Below are positions 6,991-14,515 of a stretch of DNA of 34,129 bases, one piece after another. Each line of letters starts with the position of its first letter. Position 1 is the stretch's first letter. The position numbers were made by a program, and so were the translations under genes. Source of the DNA: Lentisphaerae bacterium RIFOXYC12_FULL_60_16 (GTDB lineage Bacteria > Verrucomicrobiota > Kiritimatiellia > UBA8416 > YA12-FULL-60-10); the NCBI GenBank assembly GCA_001803315.1, contig MHBQ01000092.1, positions 1-34,129 of the forward strand. The letters run 5' to 3'. The notes beneath the pieces are model-generated. The model worked only from the letters and a program-made list of their open reading frames with translations. It did no database searches and had not been told where the DNA came from.

Positions 6991-8421
6991 ATGAAGATGA
7001 ATGAAAACAAATGGACAATCGCCGCCGGGCGCTGCGCCCTGCTGGCCGTTTTGATGATGACCAGCGGATGTGGCAAGGAGCAGGCCAACGTACGGGCTGC
7101 ATCGGCCGCTGGGGCGGGCTGCGCAAAAGACGACGGGTGCGGACTGGATCATGCGGTAATACATGCCGCACCGGTTGCTGAGAAAGGCCACGAAGTGCAT
7201 GGGGATCACGATGGCCATGACCAGGGATCACGTGCGGCATTATCGTTGGAGGAACTTGAGTCCGTCCAATGCGAACACAACGTACCCACCTATCAGTGCG
7301 CCGAATGCCGGTACGAAGTTGGCGTTGTGAAAGTGGATGCCTCCATGCTTAAACAGGAGCATGGGGATGGGCTGGTACGCACGCAGACGGCAACGAAAAC
7401 CAACGTGACCGTGGTATTGCCGGCCACCGGCGAAGTAGCGTTGAACGAGAATGCGGCGGTCCACATCAGCCCGCGCATTGCCGGCATCATCGAGTTCGTC
7501 TCCGTGGATGTCGGAGCGCGCGTCAAAGCGGGCGACACCTTGCTCACCCTGGCAAGCGTTGAACTCGGCAAAGCGCTGGCGGACTATGAACGCAACCGCA
7601 CCCTGAGCGACCTGACGGAGAGCGTCCTGGCGCGCGAAACGAAGCTCCGGGATGAGAAGGTGGGTTCTGAACAGGATATGATTGACGCCCGGATGACGTT
7701 CGAACAGCACCGCACGGACCTGAAGGCTTCGGAGCAGATGCTTCACGTGCTGGGGCTGACGGATGAGGATCTGGCGGCCACGCGCGAGCCGGCGCATGGC
7801 GCAGGCACAGGGCGCCTCCCGGTTCGGGCGCCTATCGCGGGCATGATCATCGAGAAACACGCGGTGCCCGGTGAAATGGCGGAGGCGGGAAAAGACCTGA
7901 TGCTGCTCGCCGACCTGACTACGGTATGGGTCTGGGCCAACATCCAATCGCGAGATCTCGCGCCGCTGCTTCAGGCGGAAAAACGTGGCTCCGTTGCGGT
8001 AGCCATCACGGTATCCGCCTTTCCCAACCGGCAGTTCGAAGGGGTGCTCGACTACATCGGGGCGACCATGAATGAGGAGACCCGCACCATCAAGATGCGG
8101 GCGATGGTCAAGAATCCCGACCTGGAACTGCGGCCGGGGATGTTCTGCGATGTCAGCATCGCTATCGGTAACGGACCAGCGGAAGAGGTCCTGGCCGTGC
8201 CGCGCGCCGCACTGATGACGGACGAGGGCAAGTCCTTCATCTTCGTGCACTGGAAGGACGACTTCTTCGTCCGGCGAGACGTGCGCAGGGGGCGGGATTT
8301 CCTCGACGTGGTGGAAATTATCGAAGGCCTGCAGGCCGCTGAAACCGTTGTGACGGACGGGGCCTTCCTTCTGAAGTCGGACGTCTTGCGTGAAAAAATG
8401 GGTGCCGGCTGCGCCGACTGA
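6991..8421 (+). CDS. CzcB/CusB-type periplasmic adaptor with N-terminal His/Cys-rich metal-binding extension
   Basis: This 476-residue membrane fusion protein links the inner-membrane pump to the outer channel. A hydrophobic N-terminus ends TSGC at Cys27, a weak lipobox. Residues 40-80 are rich in His, Asp and Cys (for example GHEVHGDHDGHDQG). Next comes a compact Cys motif, CEHNVPTYQCAECRYEVGVV, near residues 92-111, which looks like a small metal-binding module. The adaptor body follows: a lipoyl-like half motif (SPRIAGIIEFVSVDVGARV), a helical hairpin, its return half (LPVRAPIAGMIIEKHAVPG) and a beta-barrel domain. GAGGAG precedes the ATG. It is tightly linked to the channel upstream and the pump 15 bases downstream. 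The metal is not determined. Confidence 0.9.
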   Translation: MKMNENKWTIAAGRCALLAVLMMTSGCGKEQANVRAASAAGAGCAKDDGCGLDHAVIHAAPVAEKGHEVHGDHDGHDQGSRAALSLEELESVQCEHNVPTYQCAECRYEVGVVKVDASMLKQEHGDGLVRTQTATKTNVTVVLPATGEVALNENAAVHISPRIAGIIEFVSVDVGARVKAGDTLLTLASVELGKALADYERNRTLSDLTESVLARETKLRDEKVGSEQDMIDARMTFEQHRTDLKASEQMLHVLGLTDEDLAATREPAHGAGTGRLPVRAPIAGMIIEKHAVPGEMAEAGKDLMLLADLTTVWVWANIQSRDLAPLLQAEKRGSVAVAITVSAFPNRQFEGVLDYIGATMNEETRTIKMRAMVKNPDLELRPGMFCDVSIAIGNGPAEEVLAVPRAALMTDEGKSFIFVHWKDDFFVRRDVRRGRDFLDVVEIIEGLQAAETVVTDGAFLLKSDVLREKMGAGCAD

Positions 8422-8436
8422 TGAAAGGAGATTTCA

Positions 8437-11400
8437 ATGTTCGATAAACTCATACGCTTTGTGTTGCACCAGCGGTTACTGGTCATTCTCGGAACGCTTC
8501 TCGTAGCCGGCACCGGGCTGTTTGCCTGGAAGACGCTGCCGATAGATGCCTTCCCCGACGTCACCAACACCCAGGTGATGATCCTCACCGATGCGCCGGG
8601 CTTGGCGCCGCTCGACGTGGAACAGCAGGTTACGACTCCGATCGAACTGGCGATGCAAGGACTGCCGGGCGTCACGCAGGTGCGTTCCCTATCGAAAGCG
8701 GCGTTGTCGCAGGTCGTCATCGTGCTGGAAGACGGCGTGGATATCTACTTCGCCCGACAACTGGTTTTCCAGCGGTTGGATACCGCCAAGGAGCAATTGC
8801 CGGATTGGGCAGAGCCGGAAATGGGGCCGATCAGCACCGGCTTGGGCGAAATCTACCAGTACACGCTAGCGAGCGAAACGCATTCGCCGATGGAGTTGCG
8901 GACGATTCAGGACTGGACCATCGCCCCGCTGCTACGGGCGATTCCGGGCATCAACGAAGTCAACAGCTTCGGTGGATTCGTGAAGCAGTATCATGTCCTC
9001 GTGGACCAGAACCGCCTCCTGAAATACGGTATTGCCCTGACGGACGTGCTGGAAGCGATCGATCGTAATAATGCCAATGCAGGCGGCAACTTCCTGGTGC
9101 GGGAATGGGAACAGGCCTACGTGCGGAGTCTCGGGCTGATCGAAAGCATCAAAGATATCGAGGACATCGTGCTACATGCGGCGGACGGCGTGCCTGTATT
9201 CCTCCGCGATGTGGCTGCGGTCAGGATCGGTCCGGAAACCCGCCAGGGCGCCGTGACGCGCGATGGCAAGGGCGAGGCCGTGGCCGGTATGACCATCATG
9301 CTGAAGGATCAGAACTCGAAGCTGGTGGTGGAAGCCGTCAAGAAGGCGATTCCGAAGATTCAGGCCGGCCTGCCCCAGGGGGTTAGGATTGACACCTTCT
9401 ACGACCGAACGGAATTGATTCAGGCCTGCATCCGTACCGTTGGAAACGCGCTCTGGCAGGGCGGGCTGCTGGTGATCGTCGTGCTTTTTCTGTTTCTGGG
9501 CAATCTGCGCGCGGCCTTGATCGTCGCGTTGTCCCTGCCTCTGACGGCGTTTGTCGCGTTCATTCTGATGGGTTCGCAGGGAGTGACGGCCAATCTGATG
9601 AGCCTGGGCGGACTGGCGATCGCCCTGGGGATGATTGTGGATGCCTCGATTGTCGTGAGCGAGAACATTGCCCGCCATCTCTCCGAAAAGAGCGGCGGCG
9701 GGTTGACGCGGACGGAAATCGTCTACGAAGCGGTGCGTGAGGTCGCGAGACCGGTTGTCTTCGCAATTCTGATCATTGTGATCGTTTTCCTCCCGCTCTT
9801 TTCGCTTCAGCAGATGGAAGGCAAGATGTTCCGGCCTTTGGCCCTGACCATGTGCTTTGCGATGCTCGGGTCTCTGCTCGTGTCATTGACCATCATCCCG
9901 GTGCTTTGTTCTCTCTTCATGCGTGAGCAAGGTGAATCTTGCGACACCGCGTTCATCCGTTGGGCCAAACGCGGTTACCTGCCGGTGCTTGCCCTTGCGC
10001 TGCGGAGGCCGAAGACCCTCGTGGCCATTGTCGGCGCGCTGCTCGTCGGTTCGCTGGCGCTGGTTCCGCGGCTGGGCACGGAGTTTCTCCCGCAACTGGA
10101 CGAGGGCGCCATCGCGATCAATGTGGTGCGGCTGCCTTCCGCGTCCCTGGAGGGCTCGGTGGCCGTGGGGACCGAAATCGAGCGGCTTGTTCTCGCGCGC
10201 TTTCCCGAGGCGCATACGGTCGTCACCAAGACCGGCCGGGCGGAGATATCCGAAGATCCCATGGGTCCCGAGCAGAATGACGTGTTCATCATGCTGCGCC
10301 CGAGAAGAGCGTGGCCAACCAAGCGGAGCAAGCCCGAGCTGGTGGCCGCGATTCAGGCGGAACTGGCCGTGATCCCCGGGATTCGGATGTCATTTTCCCA
10401 GCCCATCGCCCTGCGGGTCAACGAGTTGATCTCCGGGATTAAAAGCGACCTGGCGATCAAAATCTTCGGTTCGGATCTGGAAGTCCTGCGCGAAAACGCG
10501 AACCGCGCCGCCGCGGCTATACAGGGTATTCGGGGAGCGGAAGATGTGAACGTCGAACAGGTTTCCGGATTTCCACAGGTGGAAATCGCGGTGGATCGCA
10601 AGGCGATCGCGCGCCACAAAATCAATATCGCGGACATCAACGAGGTCGTCGAGACCGCGGTCGGCGGCCAAGTCGCCACCATGGTTATCGAGGAACAGAA
10701 GCGGTTCGCCGTCCTGGTGCGCTTCCCCGTCGAGTTGCGGCAGGACATCCCGGCCTTGGAACGGCTCCTGGTGCCGTCGCCGCAGGGCGCCCGCATTCCG
10801 TTGGGGGAACTGGCTGCGATCCGGGAGGTCGAAGCCCCTGCGCAGATCGGTCGTGAGAAAGGCATGCGTCGCGTCGTTGTTCAGTGCAATGTCCGGGGCA
10901 GGGACCTGGGCAGTTTCGTCGAGGAAGCCCGTGAGGCGATCGGGCCGGTTGTCGCGGCGTTGCCCGAGGGCTGCTTTGTTGACATTGGCGGACAGTTCGA
11001 GAATCAGCAGCGGGCCATGCGGCGGTTGGCTGTCGTGGTGCCCGTTTCAATCATGCTCATATTCCTGATGCTCTTTTCGGCGTTCAACTCATTGAAAAGC
11101 GCCCTGTTGGTTCTAGCGAATCTGCCGTTTGCGCTGATCGGAGGCATCCTCATCATCGTCCTGTTGAGAATTCCGCTCAGCGTCTCGGCGTCCATCGGGT
11201 TCATTGCCCTCTTTGGAATTGCGGTTGAAAATGGCGTGATGCTCGTATCCTTTTTCGATCAGTTGCGTCGGGAGGGGCTGAGTCCTGCGGACGCGGTGCG
11301 ACGCGGCTGTGAACTGCGTTTGAGACCGCTCTTGATGACTGCAATGACCACGCTGCTGGGGCTCTTGCCGCTGGTCTGGGCCACGGGAAGCGGGTCCGAA

Positions 11401-11547
11401 ATTCAGCGTCCGCTGGCAGCCGTCGTACTCGGCGGCATGGCCTCGGCCATGTTGCTGACACTGATCGTGTTGCCGGCACTTTACTATCTGGTCGAGATGT
11501 GCAGGAAAAAGAAGGATGAAACGGTAACAGCCACGGAGGTGAAGTAA
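8437..11547 (+). CDS. Heavy-metal RND pump, CusA/CzcA family
   Basis: This 1036-residue proton-driven inner-membrane pump has the length and two-fold repeat of the HME-RND family: an N-terminal membrane helix (LVILGTLLVAGTGLFAW), a porter domain, a six-helix block, and the same again. It opens with PIDAFPDVTNTQVMI, a signature of metal-exporting RND proteins. Helix 4 reads IALGMIVDASIVVSENIARH near residues 394-413, with the Asp and Glu that relay protons. It contains ALPLVPRLGTEFLP-type sequence before the second porter half. The motif does not clearly match either the Cu/Ag or the Zn/Co/Cd group, so the substrate is left open. AAAGGAG lies ahead of the ATG. The stop and the next start share one base (TAATG), so the PII-like gene is translationally coupled. 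Confidence 0.93.
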   Translation: MFDKLIRFVLHQRLLVILGTLLVAGTGLFAWKTLPIDAFPDVTNTQVMILTDAPGLAPLDVEQQVTTPIELAMQGLPGVTQVRSLSKAALSQVVIVLEDGVDIYFARQLVFQRLDTAKEQLPDWAEPEMGPISTGLGEIYQYTLASETHSPMELRTIQDWTIAPLLRAIPGINEVNSFGGFVKQYHVLVDQNRLLKYGIALTDVLEAIDRNNANAGGNFLVREWEQAYVRSLGLIESIKDIEDIVLHAADGVPVFLRDVAAVRIGPETRQGAVTRDGKGEAVAGMTIMLKDQNSKLVVEAVKKAIPKIQAGLPQGVRIDTFYDRTELIQACIRTVGNALWQGGLLVIVVLFLFLGNLRAALIVALSLPLTAFVAFILMGSQGVTANLMSLGGLAIALGMIVDASIVVSENIARHLSEKSGGGLTRTEIVYEAVREVARPVVFAILIIVIVFLPLFSLQQMEGKMFRPLALTMCFAMLGSLLVSLTIIPVLCSLFMREQGESCDTAFIRWAKRGYLPVLALALRRPKTLVAIVGALLVGSLALVPRLGTEFLPQLDEGAIAINVVRLPSASLEGSVAVGTEIERLVLARFPEAHTVVTKTGRAEISEDPMGPEQNDVFIMLRPRRAWPTKRSKPELVAAIQAELAVIPGIRMSFSQPIALRVNELISGIKSDLAIKIFGSDLEVLRENANRAAAAIQGIRGAEDVNVEQVSGFPQVEIAVDRKAIARHKINIADINEVVETAVGGQVATMVIEEQKRFAVLVRFPVELRQDIPALERLLVPSPQGARIPLGELAAIREVEAPAQIGREKGMRRVVVQCNVRGRDLGSFVEEAREAIGPVVAALPEGCFVDIGGQFENQQRAMRRLAVVVPVSIMLIFLMLFSAFNSLKSALLVLANLPFALIGGILIIVLLRIPLSVSASIGFIALFGIAVENGVMLVSFFDQLRREGLSPADAVRRGCELRLRPLLMTAMTTLLGLLPLVWATGSGSEIQRPLAAVVLGGMASAMLLTLIVLPALYYLVEMCRKKKDETVTATEVK

Positions 11548-11888
11548 TGAAGGCGATTGTTGCATATGTTCAGCCATTCATGCTGGAAAAGGTCACCGAT
11601 GCGCTGCGCGCGCGGAAGATACACGGCGTGACGGTGATCCGCTGCGAGGGCTTCGGCCGCCGGATTGACGGCAAGGCCCCGCACTACGAGGATGCAACCG
11701 TGGAACTGGGGTATGCGCCGAAAGTCAGGATTGAAATCATCTGCCGGGATGAGGAAACGCAAGGCATCGTTCAAACAATACAGGCGAGCGCACATACCGG
11801 CCATCACGGCGACGGCAAGATTTTCGTCACCGCAGTGACGGAAGCCGTCGATATACGGACCGGCATGGAAGGCGAGGCGATCCTGTAG
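11547..11888 (+). CDS. PII-like signalling protein linked to metal efflux
   Basis: This 113-residue protein has the PII (GlnB/GlnK) layout. It has an N-terminal strand MKAIVAYVQPFMLEKV, a T-loop region with GRRIDGKAPHYEDATVE, a B-loop TGHHGDGKIFV and a C-terminal RTGMEGEAIL. The T-loop differs from the canonical uridylylated YRGAEY form. This matches the described PII new group (PII-NG), whose genes sit beside CzcA/CusA-type pumps rather than glnA or amtB. It probably binds a nucleotide or metal signal and modulates the pump, by analogy with GlnK on AmtB; that role is inference. It overlaps the pump stop by one base and ends the operon. Confidence 0.85.
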   Translation: MKAIVAYVQPFMLEKVTDALRARKIHGVTVIRCEGFGRRIDGKAPHYEDATVELGYAPKVRIEIICRDEETQGIVQTIQASAHTGHHGDGKIFVTAVTEAVDIRTGMEGEAIL

Positions 11889-12055
11889 GCCGGTTGACGC
11901 AGTCAGACGCAAAGCGTTGGGGACGCTCGTGTCTTGAAGGGCGGGACTCTTCAATCTCGATGAAGTTGCAGACCAACGCGGTGGACGTATAGGAAACAGT
12001 GGAGTGGCCACTTGGTGACTTCTCGCCGCTCCGCCGGTAGCGCCCTTCCACGCCA

Positions 12056-12066
12056 GAGCCAGAGGC
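12056..12066 (+). repeat. Left target-site duplication of the MITE
   Basis: GAGCCAGAGGC abuts the left terminal inverted repeat and is repeated exactly at 12228-12238. Confidence 0.8.
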
Positions 12067-12227
12067 GAATGGCACTTACTTAAGCTCTCTTTTCGACCTT
12101 TTGGAAGACGGCTCGCGAGGACGCTAGCCCTCCATAAGTCTTTCATCCGGAAAGGGATGACACCAACTTGGAGGGCGAGACTCCCGGCGAGCCGTGATCG
12201 AAGGAAGTGCTTAAGTAAGTGCCATTC
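12067..12227. mobile_element. 161-bp MITE-like non-autonomous element
   Basis: Perfect 19-bp terminal inverted repeats, GAATGGCACTTACTTAAGC (12067-12085) and its complement (12209-12227), bound the element. Inner inverted blocks are nested about one centre: ACGGCTCGC 12108-12116 with 12187-12195, GCCCTCCA 12127-12134 with 12169-12176, and TCATCC 12143-12148 with 12155-12160. The whole sequence can therefore fold into one long imperfect hairpin. It contains no ORF of note. An 11-bp direct repeat flanks it exactly. An 11-bp duplication is typical of some DDE families such as IS4-group elements, so mobilisation by such a transposase is plausible; the parent element is not identified. Confidence 0.85.
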
Positions 12228-12238
12228 GAGCCAGAGGC
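12228..12238 (+). repeat. Right target-site duplication of the MITE
   Basis: This is an exact copy of GAGCCAGAGGC from 12056-12066, directly abutting the right terminal inverted repeat. Removing the element and one copy restores a continuous sequence, ending in a CAGAGGCTACGGCG block that also occurs at 31179-31192. Confidence 0.8.
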
Positions 12239-12398
12239 TACGGCGTGTCCGGGCCGCAGCCAGCTTCGTGCTGGCAGACATACGGAAACAGAGAAGACAG
12301 GAAAATGGATGATCCACAGGAATGAGGTAACGAAACAGGGGGTCGCCGCATCTCTATGGTAAAGAAGACGCATAATCGAGAAAAGGAGACCGAAATAT

Positions 12399-13547
12399 AT
12401 GAGCCAACATCAAGATGGATTGGACACCCAAGATATCCGGGAGACGGCAAGAAAGGTCGCCGACAAGCAGATCGCTCCCAATGCGGCAAAGAGAGATCAG
12501 GATCACACCTTCCCGTGGGATGCCATGAAAGCTCTCGCGGAGGTTGGACTTCTTCAAGTGGGCATCTCCACGGCTTACGGAGGCATGGGCGGCTCTCGAA
12601 GGGAATTCACCTTGATCGCCCAAGAGGTCGCCAAGGCATGCGCTTCCACCGCCCTCGTCTATGTCACCAACTCAATGGTTGCCAAGGCAATAGAAGCAGA
12701 CGGAAACGAGACAACGAAGCGGAAATGGCTGCCCCTGTTGCTGGCGGGGAAATCACTGGGGGCGCTTGCCGTGCACGAGCCGGATTCGGGTTGCATCATG
12801 GCGGCAATCTCTACTCGCGCAAGAAAGGACGGCGATACCTATGTAATCAACGGCTCGAAGTTCCTCGTGACGTCCGCAGGCGAAGCAGATGTTTATCTTG
12901 TGATCGCAAGACCCGATCCTTTGACGGCTCCGCAGCAAATGCATATTCTGCTGGTTGAGAAGGACATTCCTGGGCTTGCTTTCGGTCGAGTAGAAGACAA
13001 GATGGGCCTCACTTCCACCTCCAGCAGGCAATTGTTTTTCAACGATTGCCGGGTGCCACACGATCACCTTATTGGACAGGAAGGCGAAGGTCACAAGGTC
13101 CTCGGCGCGGCGGTCGCCGGGTGGGGTATCTTTGGGGCGGCAGGACTTGCAGTGGGAATAGCTCAGTCCGCCACTGAGCGATCCGTCAGGTACGCAAAGG
13201 AACGGAAGATCGGAGGGGAGCCCATTGCGCTCCAGCAGGCAATCCAACTGATGATAGCCGACATGGTGATTCAGACCGACGCAGCTTCGGCCTTGCTCGA
13301 CGCGGGCGCGGCCCATGCCGATGCCAATCCTGGGAAAGCGGCGTTCCACGCATTCAAGGCGAAACTCTTCTCTTCTGAGGCCGCGATTGCCGTCACGGAC
13401 AAAGCCATTCAAGTTCACGGTGGACACGGCTACTGCAAAGACTACATAGTGGAGCGACTGTATAGAGACGCGCGAGGCCTGACTCTTCACTTCAAGACAT
13501 CGGAGCTTCTGCGCCTGGAAATCGCCGAGGCCATCCTGAAAATGTGA
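12399..13547 (+). CDS. Acyl-CoA dehydrogenase-fold flavoprotein lacking the usual catalytic Glu
   Basis: This 382-residue protein follows the acyl-CoA dehydrogenase plan. It has an N-terminal helical domain with VGLLQVGISTAYGGMGGS, a middle beta domain with HEPDSGC and KMGLTSTSSRQLFFNDCRVP, and a C-terminal helical domain with AIQVHGGHGYCKDYIVERLY. In short-chain enzymes the proton-abstracting Glu lies in EGTSE after YRDA. Here that stretch is FKTSE, with Phe365 in place of the Glu. The alternative helix-G position used by isovaleryl-CoA dehydrogenase also lacks Glu (VAGWGIFGAAG). The FAD fold looks intact, so it may catalyse another flavin reaction, use another base, or be inactive. AAGGAG lies about ten bases before the ATG. 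The sigma gene follows after nine bases; no other fatty-acid gene is nearby. Confidence 0.88.
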   Translation: MSQHQDGLDTQDIRETARKVADKQIAPNAAKRDQDHTFPWDAMKALAEVGLLQVGISTAYGGMGGSRREFTLIAQEVAKACASTALVYVTNSMVAKAIEADGNETTKRKWLPLLLAGKSLGALAVHEPDSGCIMAAISTRARKDGDTYVINGSKFLVTSAGEADVYLVIARPDPLTAPQQMHILLVEKDIPGLAFGRVEDKMGLTSTSSRQLFFNDCRVPHDHLIGQEGEGHKVLGAAVAGWGIFGAAGLAVGIAQSATERSVRYAKERKIGGEPIALQQAIQLMIADMVIQTDAASALLDAGAAHADANPGKAAFHAFKAKLFSSEAAIAVTDKAIQVHGGHGYCKDYIVERLYRDARGLTLHFKTSELLRLEIAEAILKM

Positions 13548-13556
13548 GTTCTGTAG

Positions 13557-14303
13557 ATGAAAGACGACGCACGACTTGTTCAGCAAACGCTTGCCGGCGA
13601 CCCGGAAGCCTTCCGCGGGCTGGTTCGCCGATATCAAACCCCCACCTACGTCTTGGCCCTGTCCCGAGTACGAAACGCTGTCGCGGCCGACGAGATTGCC
13701 CAGGATGCCTTCGTGTCGGCATACCAGAAGCTTTCACAATTGAAAGACAGGAGCCGCTTTGCCGCCTGGCTGCGCGCGATCACATTGCGCCGTTGCGCTC
13801 TCTGGTTTCGGTCCGGCAAGCAGGGACAGCTTGAAAACCAATTAGCGGAGGAATTGACGCCGGATCCGGCCGCGGCGAATCCCGCATCAGGGGCCGATGG
13901 GGGCGCCTTGGGTATTGCCGCGATGATTGAGAGGTTGCCCGAACGCCTGAGAGTGGCGGCGCTTCTCTGCTTTGACGACGAGCTTTCACCACGGGCGGCG
14001 GCGGCTGTGCTCGGGATCAAGGGCGGAACCCTCCGCAAAAGGCTCCACGATGCCCGTGCCCGATTACATTGTGAGATCATTCATAAGGCGATCGGGGAGG
14101 GGCAGTCGCATCTGCTTCCCCGGAACTTCGCGGAACGGTGTGTGTGCCGATGTGTAGAGGGGACAAGGAAGGACACGGGAAAGGAGGTGAAGGGCCATGT
14201 GCGGAGAGAGAAAATGCGGGTGCGGTTGTGTGCCTGCATCCAAGGGTGCAACCAAAACCAAACCGAGGAGAAAGGCAAAACAGACTCGAAGAAGATGAAG
14301 TGA
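13557..14303 (+). CDS. ECF-like sigma-70 family RNA polymerase sigma factor with Cys-rich C-terminal tail
   Basis: This 248-residue protein has sigma region 2 at residues 8-77 (EAFRGLVRRYQTPTYVLAL, then ADEIAQDAFVSAYQKL). Region 4 is at 122-170, with IERLPERLRVAALLCF and a helix-turn-helix LSPRAAAAVLGIKGGTLRKR. After region 4 the frame continues with LPRNFAERCVCRC (Cys195, 197, 199) and a second cluster CACIQGC (225, 227, 231). The tail past about residue 200 coincides with a nested microprotein frame that has its own strong ribosome binding site, so part of it may only be an overlap. No strong ribosome binding site precedes ATG 13557; translation may be coupled to the ACAD stop nine bases upstream. 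No anti-sigma gene is seen. A metal- or thiol-sensing role for the tail is a guess. Confidence 0.82.
   Translation: MKDDARLVQQTLAGDPEAFRGLVRRYQTPTYVLALSRVRNAVAADEIAQDAFVSAYQKLSQLKDRSRFAAWLRAITLRRCALWFRSGKQGQLENQLAEELTPDPAAANPASGADGGALGIAAMIERLPERLRVAALLCFDDELSPRAAAAVLGIKGGTLRKRLHDARARLHCEIIHKAIGEGQSHLLPRNFAERCVCRCVEGTRKDTGKEVKGHVRREKMRVRLCACIQGCNQNQTEEKGKTDSKKMK
14197..14298 (+). CDS. Cys-rich microprotein (33 aa), nested in the sigma-factor gene
   Basis: ATG 14197 is preceded at about eight bases by a near-perfect ribosome binding site, AAAGGAGGTGA (14180-14190). The 33-residue product begins MCGERKCGCGC (four Cys at 2, 7, 9 and 11) and ends in a strongly basic tail (KTKPRRKAKQTRRR). It lies wholly inside the 3' end of the sigma gene, in another frame. 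The Cys cluster resembles a small metal-binding knuckle and the tail could bind nucleic acid. I do not recognise a family. Support is the ribosome binding site, the dense Cys spacing, and a second Cys-rich small gene just downstream. It could still be a chance frame. Confidence 0.6.
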   Translation: MCGERKCGCGCVPASKGATKTKPRRKAKQTRRR

Positions 14304-14316
14304 ACGCACTTTTCGC

Positions 14317-14338
14317 GGGGCAGGGTTTTCCCTGCCCC
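14317..14338 (+). terminator. Strong stem-loop between the two microprotein genes
   Basis: GGGGCAGGG-TTTT-CCCTGCCCC forms a perfect 9-bp GC-rich stem with a four-base loop. No U-run follows (CATGCTTGC), so it is not a classical intrinsic terminator. It may act as an attenuator or a 3'-end stabiliser that separates expression of the sigma/microprotein part from the efflux genes. Confidence 0.5.
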
Positions 14339-14368
14339 CATGCTTGCATAACAGGAAGGAGTCCAAAC

Positions 14369-14515
14369 ATGTGCTGCCGTAATCAAGAGAAACAAGAGTG
14401 TCTGAAACCGAAACACCTGAAAGGTAAACCTGTTGAGTGCTCGCGGGAGAAGATCAAGAAGTGCCATGGGAATGTGAAAATGCATCCGTGCGCAAACGGC
14501 AGGAGCCGAAAGTGA
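14369..14515 (+). CDS. Small Cys-rich protein (48 aa) at the head of the second efflux operon
   Basis: ATG 14369 follows GGAAGGAG at seven bases. The 48-residue product has seven Cys (2, 3, 11, 24, 32, 41 among them) with several Lys and His: it begins MCCRNQEKQECLKPKHLKG and contains ECSREKIKKCHG followed by MHPC. It has no signal peptide, so it should be cytoplasmic. The spacing of Cys, His and Lys suggests a metal-binding small protein, such as a metallothionein-like buffer or a delivery protein for the pump encoded next. Its stop overlaps the GTG start of the TolC-type gene (GTGA), a sign of translational coupling. I cannot name the family. Confidence 0.75.
   Translation: MCCRNQEKQECLKPKHLKGKPVECSREKIKKCHGNVKMHPCANGRSRK

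Larger units (their letters stand above)
11889..12398. other. 510-bp non-coding region with hairpins and a MITE-like element
   Basis: No convincing gene is seen on either strand. Before the MITE there are short dyads: AGCGT-tgggg-ACGCT near 11910, TTGAAG-ggcgggact-CTTCAA near 11935, and the palindrome AGTGGCCACT at 12003-12012. After the MITE a stem-loop GCCAGC-TTCGT-GCTGGC lies at 12259-12275. None has a clear U-run, so no intrinsic terminator for the efflux operon is called. The ACAD ribosome binding site (AAGGAG) lies at the right end. Confidence 0.6.

Noticed and set aside
11935-12012. Possible rho-independent terminator for the first efflux operon
   Set aside because: Several short dyads are present, but none is a stable GC stem followed by a U-run.
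14138-14515. 125-codon frame ending in the 48-residue Cys-rich protein
   Set aside because: The first two thirds are a shadow of the sigma gene; the strong ribosome binding site at 14355-14362 marks ATG 14369 as the real start.
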